Source: Hygrocybe punicea
Taxonomy: Eukaryota; Basidiomycota; Agaricomycetes; Agaricales; Hygrophoraceae
Assembly (NCBI GenBank): GCA_963556145.1
Contig: OY744466.1
Coordinates: 806,001 to 870,000 of the forward strand
DNA length: 64,000 bases
Direction: 5' to 3'
Shown here piece by piece: positions 1 to 10,660 of the stretch. Position 1 is the first letter of the stretch, and every line of letters begins with the position of its first letter. Below the pieces are notes generated by a model. The model made no database searches, had not been told where the DNA came from, and saw only the letters and a list, made by a program, of their open reading frames with translations. A program made the position numbers and the translations under genes.

Positions 1-450
1 CTCATCAAACTGTTTGACATGAAAATTGACTCACCAATTTCCAAGCTTTATGTAATCTGAAGCATTGCCAGTGCAGAACCTGAACCAGTCATCATGTTGA
101 TTCTGGTACTCATCAAAACCAGCAATCTTAAGTTGTTACAATAGAAGTGCAGTTGGTATCATTATGCATGGCATTATTTCTACAGTATTCACAGGAGGTT
201 TCAGACACTTAGAATTTCTAGAAATAATTACTACATTTCAACTTGAATGTGTAGGCTCTTCATGACACCATAATGACCACATAATTGAAATTCTGTCATC
301 AATAAATTCAAAAATTGAAAGTGAATATATGATGAATTGGTGTTGTAAATCTCAACAGAGAGTGATAATGAACTGTTTTGTGTAGCATCAGAGTACAACC
401 TCTGTACTATGTCAGCAAACCTGTGCAATTGGAACTAAGAAATATATGTA
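1..450. other. AT-rich stretch, no gene seen
   Basis: I find no convincing reading frame, splice structure or RNA gene here. The only open frame (231-428, minus) has no recognisable domain. It is the flank of the foldback element that follows. Confidence 0.5.
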
Positions 451-888
451 GTGAAATGCAGGGGTTTACCCCCCATGTATAATGCATTTGATTTGGTATT
501 TTTATTACATTATGAATTCTTGGAAAAGTGCTGATGTTTTTACATAATGAGGTGAATATAATACATACCAACAAGTTTGATTATCCAGGGGTACAAAAAT
601 TCTCAATGTAATCATATCTAATTCTGCTTTCAAAGCCCAGGGGTATAAAATACCCCTCAAACTCAGACCATTTGGAGTTTGAGGGGTATTTTATACCCCT
701 GGGCTTTGAAAGCAGAATTAGATATAATTACATTGAGAATTTTTGTACCCCTGGATAATCAAACTTGTTGGTATGTATTATATCCACCTTGCTATGTAAA
801 AACATCAGCACTTTTCCAAGAATTCATAATGTAATAAAAATACCAAATCAAATGCATTATACATGGGGGGTAGACCCCTGCAGTTCAC
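451..888. mobile_element. TA-flanked foldback (long palindromic MITE-like) element
   Basis: Two arms of about 214 bp (451-664 and 675-888) are near-perfect reverse complements around a roughly 10-bp centre. The ends read GTGAA.TGCAGGGG and its complement, and the element is flanked by TA on both sides (449-450 and 889-890). This fits a nonautonomous Tc1/mariner-type element that duplicates a TA target. The arms differ by only a few substitutions and a short indel near the outer third, so the palindrome is young or kept in step by conversion. It has no coding capacity. A Tc1/mariner transposase fragment lies about 480 bp away and could be a relative of the mobilising enzyme, but this is not shown. 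Confidence 0.85.
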
Positions 889-1328
889 TAAATATATGTG
901 AAGTATGTGAACATGGTGATATCAATAACGATGTAAACTAAAGTGGATGAGGTAAATTACTGAGTAACTATGACTAATGATAAAGCAGTGAAGTAGTTAT
1001 ATATATGCCAACATCAACAATGCAAACTTGATATGAAAGATGCTAATTTGGGATCTGATATTGGGTTATAACAAATTGGAAGGAACAGGATATAATCAAT
1101 TATGAAATGTATATCATTGTAGTATGGTTTCAGAATGGTATGTGAGTAGCATCAGTATGTAATGATACAGGAAATATCAATAACTTTGTCGATATTGATT
1201 ATCATGGGAGGGTAATAATGTTGTCTGATTTGCATGTACTTGTACTCTCATTACTAAAAAGGGACGAGTAACCTGCCATGCAAAGCAATGGCCCACACCC
1301 CACTAGTCCAATCTAATTGCCAAAATGA

Positions 1329-1610
1329 TTGAGGAAAGGTATGTCATTGATCCTGCTTCCTTGCAGGTACTCATTGGATTATAGGGGTATGCAGATTGAG
1401 TTTCTCTCCCCATACACACTGGATTTCAACCCGATTGAACTGGCATTCTCGGCAATCAAGTCCGACATCAGGTGGAAGGGCAACATAGTGCGTGCAGTGA
1501 TGGAAACATCTTACCAGCAGGCTGAGGTCTTTTGCCAACTGTGGGAATTGGTGCACACAGTGAGAGCAGAGGATGCAGAGGCTTTCTATCGTCACTGGGG
1601 ATATTTGTAG
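1329..1610 (+). pseudogene. Tc1/mariner (DDE_3-type) transposase, C-terminal fragment
   Basis: The frame from about 1365 contains SPYTLDFNPIE followed by a tryptophan-containing helix. This is the block around the third catalytic acidic residue of IS630/Tc1/mariner DDE transposases (family pattern PPYSPDxNPIE). Only the last 80 or so residues are present. The N-terminal helix-turn-helix and the first two catalytic aspartates are missing upstream, so this is a 5'-truncated remnant. The stop at 1608-1610 looks natural for the family. It sits near the TA-flanked foldback element at 451-888. The ATG at 1329 is an arbitrary start within the remnant. Confidence 0.7.
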
Positions 1611-1731
1611 CTACATCTGGCAAGACTGATGTATGAATATTTTGTTGTACTCTGTAATTGTGCAATCATCAATGTCTTTCTTTGACATCTGTTGAGGGAC
1701 TTCATTGCTTTGTAACCTTTGTGGAGGGGTT

Positions 1732-1909
1732 GAGTTAGTATTGCCTACTTTGAGTCAAGTAATGGTCTACGTTGACAGCACAGGATCATCAAAGGGCATC
1801 GCTGCCGTTCATAGAAAAGGAGTTGGCACCAAGGCCTACCAGCAATACAACAACCAGCTCATCAATGGGAGTTAGTATTGCCTGCTTTGAGTCAAGTAAT
1901 GGTCCACGA
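1732..1909. repeat. Pair of 40-bp direct repeats
   Basis: A 40-bp segment starting GAGTTAGTATTGCC occurs at 1732-1771 and again at 1869-1908 with about two differences. The intervening 97 bp have no recognisable feature. It may be a leftover of a small insertion or tandem duplication. Confidence 0.6.
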
Positions 1910-1910
1910 T

Positions 1911-2560
1911 GATATCTTTGCTCTCTTCTATTGGCCTGGCTACTTTTCCACCTTGCATCATTTTATGTTTTGCCTGGTCTTCCTCTCTTCACTTGGCAGT
2001 CAGCTAATTGCCTCTGCTTTCGACTTGTGACTTTACCAATTTTCATATTAAACCAACACACACTGTCCCATCTACATTCAAATTTTCATCCACCCTGCTC
2101 ATCTCAGTGCACCTCAGTCTCTCATCAGTCATGTTGCACCACCCCCTGCTGCTGTAGTCACCAATCATGAAACCCCAGCTTTAGGTGCATTTCTATGTCC
2201 CCCATTTATATCCTATATTAATCCTGGTCTTAAATAAAGGAATTGAGGCAAGGTACTAGGCACAAAAATGACAGGGGAACACCCAAACCTGCTGCTGACC
2301 TTGATCGAGATGGTGGTTCACCCCTCCAAACCTGTTTACTTCCTGTATCACTCATTGCCAGGATGGCAAGATCTACACCACTAGCAATGCACCTGCAGTG
2401 GTGTGAATGTTCCTCAATTGGTTTTTGTTGTAATACCTGCTTTCCCTCTACTCAGTCAGCCAGACTTGACTAAGATCACCATTCAGTTACAGTGAGGTTG
2501 TGGGTGATCATAGCCCATCATCTCACACCTGGACCCCTTGTCATGTCACAAACACAAATG
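1911..2560. other. No gene seen
   Basis: Pyrimidine-rich stretches give short open frames (for example 1931-2170 plus) without recognisable domains or splice logic. Nothing here could be supported as a gene. Confidence 0.4.
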
Positions 2561-2695
2561 GCCAACAGCTAATAACTTGAGGTAGCTGTAGCTGGTATCT
2601 GGTCATTAGCCTTAGCTTAGCCAGACCTGGGCTAAGCTAAAACAGGCTAGGCTACTGGCTACTAGCCTTAGCTGTGGTAATACTAGAGCTGGATG
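2561..2695. repeat. AGCTAAGC-rich dispersed repeat, copy A
   Basis: The segment is made largely of permuted TAGCT/AGCTAAGC words. It aligns over about 110 bp with the reverse complement of 8289-8440, both containing GAGGTAGCTGTAGCTGGT followed by TCATTAGCC. One end resembles TTAGCTGTGGTAATACTA, similar to the end of the other two copies. This looks like a short nonautonomous DNA element with subterminal repeats. The boundaries are approximate and I found no target duplication. Confidence 0.6.
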
Positions 2696-3100
2696 TATTA
2701 TTCCAGGTACTTTGTAATTCAAGGGACCCATCATTGATGCCAACTTGTAAGGCTCCAGGTAAGAATTCCCCACCCAGGTCAGTGACATCAACACAGTAGT
2801 TGTGTTCAAATTGTTTGTCCAATAATCCATAGGTCTTAACATATTTATGCTCTATGAACACTCCATCCATTCCATCCTCACCATACACAAGGCAAGCTGC
2901 CCCATACATCGGGAAATCGGGGAGGTGCTGGTATATCCAGGCAGAGTTGAGAATTGATAAGCAGACTTGCAGCTGTTTGCAATGTCTTATCTAGCCAAAT
3001 AAATGCATTCAAGTACAATATAATTATTGCAATGGTTGATCACTTGCACTCAGATTTGTGGAAATTGATTGCTGTATATAAGGGGCTACAATATACACCT

Positions 3101-3320
3101 AATTATTCCGCTGCAATCCCATTTTTTCAGAGTCTTATAGAAGCTTGGCCATGCAATATAAGCCATTCTGATGAGCATTTAATTATTCCTGTGAAATACC
3201 ATTTTTTCACGGTCTTATAGGGGCTTGGCCATACAATATAAGCCATTGTGATCAACATTTAGTTATTCCTGTGGAATACCATTTTTTTTACAGTCTTGTA
3301 GAACCTTGGCTGTACAATTA
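3101..3320. repeat. Tandem repeat, 80-bp unit, 2.7 copies
   Basis: Units begin at 3101, 3181 and 3261 with exactly 80-bp spacing. Each contains ATTATTCC, a TTTTTT run, GTCTTATAG-like text, CTTGGC and CAATATAAGCCATT. A related partial unit occurs at 10093-10175. Units differ at about 15-20 percent of sites, so the array is old. Confidence 0.8.
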
Positions 3321-3700
3321 TTGATAACTACAATAAACTAAGTCTTATAGTACTTAGTATCTGAACTATCAAGGCCCCCCACAGCCCTCCCTGCACTCTA
3401 TTGCTAATAAAAACAATGGAGTCATCATCAATGATGCCCCCATCATCCCTGTTGTCGTCCCAATGGATCCAATTGTTGAGCTGCACAAGGATGATGGTAC
3501 CGATGGTTGGGGCGGTATCTTGATGACGACGACGATGACGATGACTATGCTGATGATGGGATCACTGTGGACAACCCTCCACATTTCCTGTGTCTCCTTC
3601 ATCACTGTGCACTCAGCCCACCGCCACCAGTTCACCCTTCTCATCCTCTACTTCCACTCCCACCTCATAAATTGCGTCTCCTGTCCTTCATCGCCACCAA

Positions 3701-3833
3701 ATGCCTAAAGCTAAAGCTGCTAAACCTAAGGTAAGCATTTTTGGTGTATTAATATATCTATTCAATAATCCTCCTAGTCCACACCGTCTCGACGTGCAAT
3801 CGTCGCTCGTCATTCTGCCACTGACGATCGCTT
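3701..3833 (+). other. Possible host exons upstream of the copia element
   Basis: An ATG at 3701 opens a ten-codon frame rich in Lys/Ala/Pro. It ends at a good GTAAGC donor, followed about 45 bp later by a CTAG acceptor and about 20 more codons to a GTGAGT donor. The splice signals are good, but I do not recognise the peptide and cannot follow it further. It could be the 5' end of a gene interrupted by the copia insertion, or chance. Confidence 0.25.
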
Positions 3834-4118
3834 CCTGGTGAGTGATCGAAACCTTCCAATACGCGTGTGCTGACGTCGACAGTGACAGAGAGGACAGTCC
3901 GTCTGTGTCCACTATGGTAATCAATGGCATACGGGAACCTATGTCCAGGCCCTGAATTGGGTGAGGTTTTTGTGATAGCCAATTCCGATGCTCATTCTGC
4001 TGCAAGGGCAACCACCGTATCCGTGTTCATGTGGAGACGCTTGGTGAGATCATTGTCGATCTGTCAAAGTATGATGTGAGGGAACCACAATAATACCTAT
4101 GTTATTATTGGCAGAATG

Positions 4119-5089
4119 ATATAAAAGAATTAGCTACTACATCAGCTTTATAGATGACAAAATGAGTCTAGCTGACATCACACTCGTACCAAAAAAATGA
4201 GACCTTACAAGCATATAAAGATTTTGAAGCAAAGATACGTGCCCAGTTTGAAAAGCCCATCAAAGTCCTTCACTCTGATTGTGGCAGTGAATACATTGGG
4301 AAAGAGTTTCAACTCTACCTCAAACGCTTGGGTACGGCACAAAAACTTACCGTCCATGATACACCCCAACACAATGGTGTTGCCAAATGCTTCAATTGAA
4401 CTGTCATTGAGAAAGTACGTGCAATGTTGCATGCTAGTGGCCTGCCTTGAACATTGTGGGGAGAAGCTGTGCACCATGCCGTATGGATCATAAACTGCAC
4501 CACCACAAAGGCTCTTAACGATATGATGCCTTTCGAAGCCGCCACAGGAAAGAAACCTGACTTATGCCATGTGTGTGAATGGGGAGAAAAAGTTTGGGTA
4601 CGTCTTGAAAAGGGTACGAAGTTGGGCGGACGTGTGAACGATGGCCGTTGGATTGGTGTTGACGACAAAAGCAAGGGTTTCTGAATGTATTGGCCAGATA
4701 CTCGTAAAGTGGCAGTTGAGCGCAATGTTTACCATGGCAAGGATGCTGCCTCGGCTGATCGTCTCGAAGGGGAGGATTGGGATTTAATTCAAAATGAGAA
4801 TGACCCGGATGAAGACACTAACCATCCTCTTCCACCACAGCCAATTGTTGCTACCACCTATGAACCCCCTGAACCAAATGAGCCTGAAATCCTTGACGTC
4901 CCTGTCCCTGAAGCTCGACCCCAGCACATACGTAAATCAAGTCAGCGCATACTTGACATCGTACTTGAGCCACGCACCTTGGCCAAAGCGAAACGAGGAC
5001 CTGATTGGCCATGTTGGGAGGTGGCTATCCAAGAGGAGCTGGCAACATTAAAGGCTGCTGGCACCTGGGACCTGGTTGACAAGCCTCGC
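4119..5089 (+). pseudogene. Copia integrase core and linker (broken)
   Basis: The rve-type integrase core is readable: FIDD (first Asp), HSDCGSEY (second Asp) and NGVAKCFN. The residue at the third catalytic position (NGVAE in the family) is Lys here, so the DDE triad is lost. Stops TGA at 4397 (after CFN), 4448 (after GLP) and 4682 (after KGF) all fall where copia proteins have Arg. Downstream is a Pro/Glu-rich linker and the start of the RT (EELATLKAAGTWDLVDKP), cut at 5089 by the solo LTR. A normal copia polyprotein would continue unbroken into the RT. Confidence 0.85.
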
Positions 5090-5711
5090 TGTGACGGCGA
5101 GTTCTGTTGTAGACCCGGAATAGGAATCTACTAGAAGGGGTGATCTGCTAGAAAGAGATCAAAGGAGTAAAGTGTTTCTATGTAGTCTAGTCAATCCAAC
5201 CCGAATCCAGGGGTTCTGGACTCAGAGGGAGAGTATGGGGAAAGGACTATGAGCGGTGTAGACGATACGAAGAGCAGACTCAGAAATAGAACTGAAGTGG
5301 GATAATAAGATGTAATATGATAGGATGTAATATGATGGGATGTAATATGATATGGTTGTAGTATAAGGGTACATCTTTTATACTACTGGGAGTGATCCTG
5401 TGCTGTAGTAACTATGTACTACAAGTGAAGGCTGTAACTGATAGGGGTGGAGTGGAGCGGAGTATAGGAGGAATGGTGCTATGTACTAAGTAACGGGAAA
5501 TGAAGATATATCATATGTAACTATATACGTAGTGATTCCGGGTCGTTAGAGACATTTCATCTTGAGTATGAATGATTCCAGAGGGGGATCCAGAGCGGAA
5601 TCGACGGAGAGGACCAGAATCAGGCGGAATCGACAATACATGAATGGGAATGGACAGGGATGATGTGGGATATGAAGAGGATTCGGGTCCAGATGGCCCG
5701 GAGCCTCTACA
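5090..5711 (+). mobile_element. Solo LTR inserted in the copia RT (622 bp)
   Basis: The segment runs from TGTGACGG to CCTCTACA (TG...CA) and is flanked by the 4-bp duplication TCGC (5086-5089 and 5712-5715). It interrupts the copia coding sequence between DLVDKPR and the DANI/VGSKWVF block. Removing it and one TCGC copy leaves the frame continuous apart from a single extra A near 5727. A TATACTAC-containing stretch near 5388 resembles the transcription-start region of the two other solo LTRs (38530-39422, 58962-59734). These share the end sequence CCTCTACA and a 4-bp CGC-containing target, so this copy is probably a diverged family member. Confidence 0.7.
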
Positions 5712-5728
5712 TCGCGATGCCAACATAA

Positions 5729-7156
5729 GTGGGCTCTAAGTGGGTTTTCCGCCTCAAAAAGGATGCAGACAGAAATATAGTACACTACAAAGCCTGCCTT
5801 GTTGCGCAAGGATTCTTCCAAGTCCCTGGAGTCGACTATTTCGACACCTTTGCCCCTGTCACCAAACTCGCTTCTGTTCACACCGTGCTTGCCATGGCTG
5901 CTGCGCTTGATCTGGAACTCCACCAAGTCGACATCAAGGGTGCATACCTAAACAGAGAGCTCACCAATGCCGAAATCATGTACATGCGCCAGGCGCCAGG
6001 CTATGCTGACCCAGATGCTCCTGATAAAGTGTGTCAACTCTGGAAGTGCTATACAGATTGAAACAAAGTGGCCGTTGCTGGTACCAGAAGCTCGTGATGA
6101 TCCTCGTCAACCACCTTGGATTCACCCAATGTGAAGTCGATCAGGCCATCTTCTATCGAAGGAAGGGAAACGATCTCACCATCGTTGTCATCCATGTGGA
6201 TGATTGTACCCTTGCCGCCACTTGTCTGTCCCTGATCGAAGGTGTGAAGTCTGGATTGTGCAAGTATGTGGAGATAACGGACCTTGGTGAGCTACATTGG
6301 TTATTAGGCATCGAGATCAAACAAGACCGTGAGGCACGTACCATATCTTTGTCCCGGCGCTCGTACATCAAGTCCACCATCTGCCATTACAATCTGGAAG
6401 ATGCAAAGCCTTACTTGATGCCTATGGAGACCAATATCGAACTCACCACTGCCCAATCCCAAAAGACTCCACATGAGATAGCCAGGATGCGCGATGTTCC
6501 GTATATTGAAGGTGTAGGCTCGCTCATGTGGGCTTGTCTCGGCACTCGACCTGACATTGCCTTCTCGGTCACCACACTCTCGCGCTTCTCCAAGAACCCC
6601 GGCGAGGCTCACTGGGCAGCCGCAAAACATGTCTTGCACTATTTGAAGGGTACAAAGGAGTTATACTTGACATTTGGAGGAAGGGATAAGGGACTGGTGG
6701 GCTATGCTGATGCCGATGGAAGCATGGCTAAGGATCGACACGCTATCACTGGGTACGCATTTCTTCTCAATGGCAGCGCCATTTCTTGGAGCTCCAAATG
6801 TCAGGAAATAGTTTCTTTGTCAACTACAGAGAGCAAGTACATCGCTGCCACCTCTGCTGCCAAAGAAGCACTCTGGCTCCGAATGCTCGTCATGAAACTT
6901 TTCTCACCTATTGATGAGCCGACTCCTCTGCTTTCTGACAACCAATCTGCCATTGCCCTTGCGTAAGACCAGCAATATAACGCCCACACAAAGCACATCG
7001 ACATCCGATTCCACTTTATCTGCTGGATCATTAGCAAAGGCCACCTCTCCCTCATTTATTGCCCCACCGATGACATGGTTGCCGACACTCTTACTAAGGT
7101 GTTACCATCCGCTAAAGTCAAGCACTTTGCAGCCGAACTTGGTCTCATCGCTTGAA
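5729..7156 (+). pseudogene. Copia reverse transcriptase and RNase H (broken)
   Basis: The RVT_2-type reverse transcriptase begins with VGSKWVFRLKKDAD, then YKACLVAQGF, FDTFAPVTKLAS and QVDIKGAYLN. The catalytic block is HVDDCTL near 6196 (family YVDD). The copia RNase H follows with GYADADGS (Asp), TTESKY (Glu) and LLSDNQSA (Asp). A one-base loss near 6049-6055 shifts frame before LYRLKQSGRCWYQ. A TAA at 6964 precedes a readable tail (NAHTKHIDIR, VADTLTK) ending at 7154-7156. Apart from these lesions the protein is well preserved, suggesting insertion not very long ago. Confidence 0.9.
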
Positions 7157-7162
7157 GGGGAG

Positions 7163-7447
7163 TGTTGGAGGGTGGCAAGCGCTGTCCCAAGTGTTTCTAT
7201 ATTCATTAGTATCGGCCCTGCCACTCCTATTGTTTCTAAACAATTGTGTTTCCTTTCTTATATATCTCAGCGCTGTGAGCACTGGTAGTTGTATATTAAC
7301 TTTCCTCTTTATGTGTGTCACCTTAGCATCTCTCTCCTGAGTGATATGCTGAGGTGAGTTATCATCTAACTATTATATATATTGTACTTACCTGTACTAC
7401 CTAGTTTACCTTGTTCATTGTAAATCTAGTCAATTGCTAAACTAACA
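7163..7447 (+). repeat. Copia 3' LTR (probable) with polypurine tract
   Basis: The purine tract AAGGGGAG (7155-7162) directly follows the pol stop codon, and TGTTGGAGGG begins the LTR, as usual for fungal copia elements. The right end is placed at the TAACA at 7447 because it gives a TG...CA element of 285 bp. Without a matching 5' LTR this end is a guess. Confidence 0.55.
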
Positions 7448-8288
7448 ATTGTGATTTTTCGGCAGCAATATTACACCGACAAATTCCTTGCTGATTTTAC
7501 CACTTTGGGTAAGACCATCGATGGAATTGACAAGAAATTCAGCTGTTACAGCAACGAGCTGCACATGGACTTTCAATGAGCCATAACACAACTCACAAAA
7601 AGACTTACTGCAGTAACGACAACTAATAAGATGATGCACATCACTAGACTTCATTTTGGTGCCTCCAGCTTCGAAATGTTGTCCAAGTTTGGTGCAGCCT
7701 CCTCATCAGTTGCCATTGCCGTTCCACCAGTCATTGAGCAAGAGCGACCAGTGACTGTGTGCATGAGGGATGTTATTCCATCCTTGATCTTGTGTTCCCC
7801 CAGTGGTTTTGGTGGATATTTGGTGGATTTGAAAATATTGCTGCCATTGTATAGGTTGAGTGGGTTTGAAGTTGGAAGAACAGATATGAGCCATAGACTA
7901 GTGAAAAGGATCAATGAGTTCCTATAAGAAGGATAAGGAAGTAATTTCACAACTGAAGAGCAAAATTATTGTGACCTGAATATGGGGCATCAGTAAAAGG
8001 GGGAGATAGGATTGCGAGGTTAATGACTTAGTTTCAAGATTTTGGAGTCTTCAGTTTTTGTGGCGGCTGTAGATCCAGGCAAGATGGCAAAATGGAATGC
8101 AGCTGGCAGAAGCACTGCAATGACACTGATGGTCAACAATGATGAGTTGAGCTGTGTCACACCTGCAAATGATGACCATCAAACTATATCATCGCAAAAA
8201 GTGGTTTGAACTGACTGGCACCAAAACCCTGCTCTGAAAACCGGGTGCCTCCAGCGAAGAAACACATCCCCAACTTGATACTCTCCAT
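7448..8288. other. Copia right flank with a possible exon, otherwise no gene
   Basis: After an acceptor at 7465 (CGGCAG) a frame reads about 35 codons rich in charged residues to a stop near 7579, and a second open frame lies at 7631-7927. They might be remnants of a disrupted gene, but I recognise no domain. From 7940 to 8288 nothing is seen. Confidence 0.25.
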
Positions 8289-8445
8289 AGTGTTGCCACA
8301 GCTAAGGCTAAGGGTCAGCTAGTAGCTGTTAGCTTAGCTGAATTTAGCTTAGCTGGGGTCCAGCTAAGCTAAAGGCTAATGACCAGCTACCAGCTACAGC
8401 TACCTCAAAACCTTAGCTGTAGCTGGCAGCTAAACTGCAGCTAAT
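8289..8445. repeat. AGCTAAGC-rich dispersed repeat, copy B (inverted relative to A)
   Basis: It begins TAGTGTTGCCACAGC and is filled with TAGCT/AGCTAAGC words. Its reverse complement aligns with 2561-2695, and its left end matches the right end of 28870-29005 (GGCAACACTA). The terminal sequence is thus reproducible across copies, supporting a real mobile family rather than chance low complexity. Confidence 0.65.
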
Positions 8446-8585
8446 TACACCTTTCCACAGGTAAGTGTGCCCAAGTACTCAGGTATTTTGTTTTTGCCAT
8501 TTACTTAGATGCATACATATTAATATATAATAAGACAAAATTCAATTACTTTAATTAATTTAATTAATTTAATTAATTAATCTCA

Positions 8586-9240
8586 TTACTGTTGAGGGAG
8601 AGAGATGGGAGTGGGAGGAGAGTGGGAGAAGGAGGAGGAAGGGGAGAGTGGGAGGAGGAGAGTGGGAGGAGAGTGGGAGAAGGGGGGAGGGGAGAGGGGG
8701 GGAGGGGGAGAGGAGGGGGAAGGGGGAGGGGGAGAGTGAGAGTGGGAGAGGGAGAGGGGGAGAGGGGGAGAGGGGGAGAGGGGGCGGGGACAGTGGGAGG
8801 GGGGGGACAGGATGGTTGTGGCCACGGCCTTGACTATCCTCATCCCATCATCGTCATTGTCGTCATCCCCACCGTCGTCCTCACCGTTGTCGTTGTCGTC
8901 ATCATCGTCATCGTCCCCATCATCGTCCTCGTCCTCGTTGTCCCCATCCTCGTCCTTGTTGTCCCCATCCTCGTCCTTGTTGTCCCTGTCCTCGTTCTCG
9001 TTGTTGTTGTTGTTGTCCCCGTTGTCCTCATCCCTGCCCTTGTTGTCCTTGTTGTCCTTGTTGTCCCTGTCCTCGTTGTCCTCATCCTCGTCATTGCTGT
9101 GGCGGTGGTGGTGGTGGTGGTGGTGGCCGTCCTCATCCACCATCCTCGTCCTTGTCCTTGTCGTCCTCGTGTCATCCGTGGAGGGTCTCGCCGCCTGTCG
9201 TTATCGTCCTCCTCCTCGTCCTCCTCATTGTCCTCCTCAT
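8586..9240. repeat. Low-complexity (GGGAGA)n then (TCGTCC)n tract
   Basis: A purine-rich strand (8590-8810) switches abruptly to a TCGTCC/TTGTCC-rich tract (8840-9230). Long open frames exist on both strands, but they encode only biased Ser/Leu/Val, Asp/Asn or Arg/Gly repeats. They are a by-product of composition, not genes. Confidence 0.8.
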
Positions 9241-9246
9241 CGGTGT

Positions 9247-9342
9247 TGTTGGTGTTGGTGGCGCGTAGGTTGTTGGTGTTGGTGGCGCGTAGGTTGTTGG
9301 TGTTGGTGGCGCGTGGGTTGTTGGTGTTGGTGGCACGTGGGT
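9247..9342. repeat. Minisatellite, 24-bp unit x 4
   Basis: Four head-to-tail units starting TGTTGGTGTTGGTGGCGCGT differ at only one or two positions. This is far more homogeneous than the surrounding simple repeats, so it is recently amplified. Confidence 0.85.
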
Positions 9343-9579
9343 TGTTGGTCAGTCATGATGCGTTCAGAGACGCGTTACCGCGTTTGTTGAAGTGTGACCA
9401 AGTGACCAAAAAAGTCACATGGTCCGTGCGCCCTTTGAATCCCTATATAAGGGGCTCAAAATCCCCCATCGATCCCTTCAAAAATATTACTAGTATTTAC
9501 TTAGTAATAGTAAAGCAATAATAGTATATTATAAATTGTACTCTAGTACTAGTAGTAGTATACTCTATATATCCTGGCT

Positions 9580-10175
9580 ATGGTCATCAGGAAATTGGGG
9601 GGAGGCTGGTTTTTCCAGGCGGAGTTGATAAGTGATCTTCATGTTGCAGGCAACTCACAATGCTATACCTAGTTTTATCTATAGTTATAATGAGCCTGAA
9701 ATTATTCCAGATAATGACCATTGACTACCACATTGGCAAATCTGTGTCAAGGTATATAATGTCTCTGCCAGAATTATACACGTTGACAATTACATGGCTA
9801 GGTCAATGCCAGCATGACAGTCATCTTATTTATGGTTATCATGAGCCTGAAATTATTGTAGCATATGATTCATTTGATACCACATTGGCAAGTATGTGTC
9901 AAGGTGTATAATGCTCTACCAGAATTACACACTCTGACCAATTGCTCCAACCTGATAATCCTTTATATATAATTCTCATCAGGAAATCGGAGTTGATAAT
10001 TGATGGGTGGCACCAATTTGCAATAGCTAAATTAACTGATAAAATTTGAAGACGGATTAAGCCTACTCAGACCAGTTAAGTCAAAAGGTGTTTTCCTAGT
10101 CTTGTAGAATACAATATAAGCCATTATGACAAACCTCTAATTATTCTTGTGAAATACCAATTTTTTACAGTCCTG
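9580..10175. repeat. Old tandem repeats: about 150-bp unit, plus a stray 80-bp-family unit
   Basis: Segments 9684-9788 and 9834-9938 align (both contain GAGCCTGAAATTATT and ACCACATTGGCAA) with a period of about 150 bp. The text before them (GGAAATTGGGG...CCAGGCGGAGTTGATAAG) matches 2910-2960. Segment 10093-10175 matches the 80-bp units at 3101-3320. Together these show that one repeat module was copied to both places. No gene is seen. Confidence 0.65.
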
Positions 10176-10660
10176 AACACCTCGCGAACACCGTGCGCGC
10201 CTCAATGGAGGCGGCCATACTCATTCGTGAGGTGTTTGGTTTGGGGAGGCAGGGGCAGCAAGAGAGGGAGGGGACTTGTGTCCTTGTTCCCTTTCCTGTT
10301 TCCCTGGTTCTGTCTGTCCTTGTTGTCGGCCTCGTCACCATCACTGTCGTCGTGGTCATCGTCGTCACATTTGTCGTCCTGCTCATAGTCATCATCATAG
10401 CAGAGCACAGGTCAGAGATGGGGGGTTGGGCTACGTACCTGGGCCAGTAGGTGGGCGCACTACCCTCCCGGCATTGCTCTCCATTGCCATCGTTGCTGTG
10501 TGAGTAGGGTGGTGGTGGCAATCGTGAACGAAGCTAGTGGCGGCGGCAGCAGTGGGGGTGAGCGAGAATGAGACAGGACAATAAAAAGAAAGGAAAGGGA
10601 ATTTCGTGCCTGGTCCGAAACACGCAAACGCACAAGTAATAAAAGTGCTAACCACTCACT
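10176..10660. repeat. GC-rich segment related to the hAT-type element at 35331-36280
   Basis: It contains CCTCGCGAACACC and, on the other strand, a stretch matching 35700-35745 (GGGAGGGTGGTGCGCCCAC with similar flanks). It appears to be a fragment of the same nonautonomous family without recognisable ends. The open frames are low-complexity. Confidence 0.4.

Larger units (their letters stand above)
4090..7447 (+). mobile_element. 5'-truncated Ty1/copia retrotransposon
   Basis: On the plus strand the order is integrase core, linker, reverse transcriptase, RNase H, polypurine tract and 3' LTR, which is the copia order. Gag, protease and the 5' LTR are not found, so the copy is truncated at about 4.09 kb. 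It is interrupted by a solo LTR (5090-5711) just after the integrase-RT linker. The reading frame resumes at 5729 with the conserved GSKWVFRLKK block. It carries in-frame TGAs at 4397, 4448 and 4682, a frameshift near 6055 and a TAA at 6964, so it is dead. Confidence 0.9.

Noticed and set aside
3101..3320. CRISPR-like array
   Set aside because: The 80-bp units are contiguous without unique spacers, and the genome is eukaryotic.
5511..5926. Minus-strand frames over the solo LTR and copia RT
   Set aside because: They cross the solo LTR boundary and show no domain; the plus strand carries clear RT motifs.
8586..9521. Long open frames on both strands (up to 309 codons)
   Set aside because: They encode only compositionally biased repeats (Gly/Arg/Glu, Val/Leu, Ser/Leu, Asp/Asn). 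All frames over simple repeats stay open, there is no domain, and no splice logic.
9420..9530. TATATAAGG box and downstream region as a promoter
   Set aside because: No gene begins downstream. The sequence is AT-rich repeat flank, so a TATA-like word alone is not evidence.
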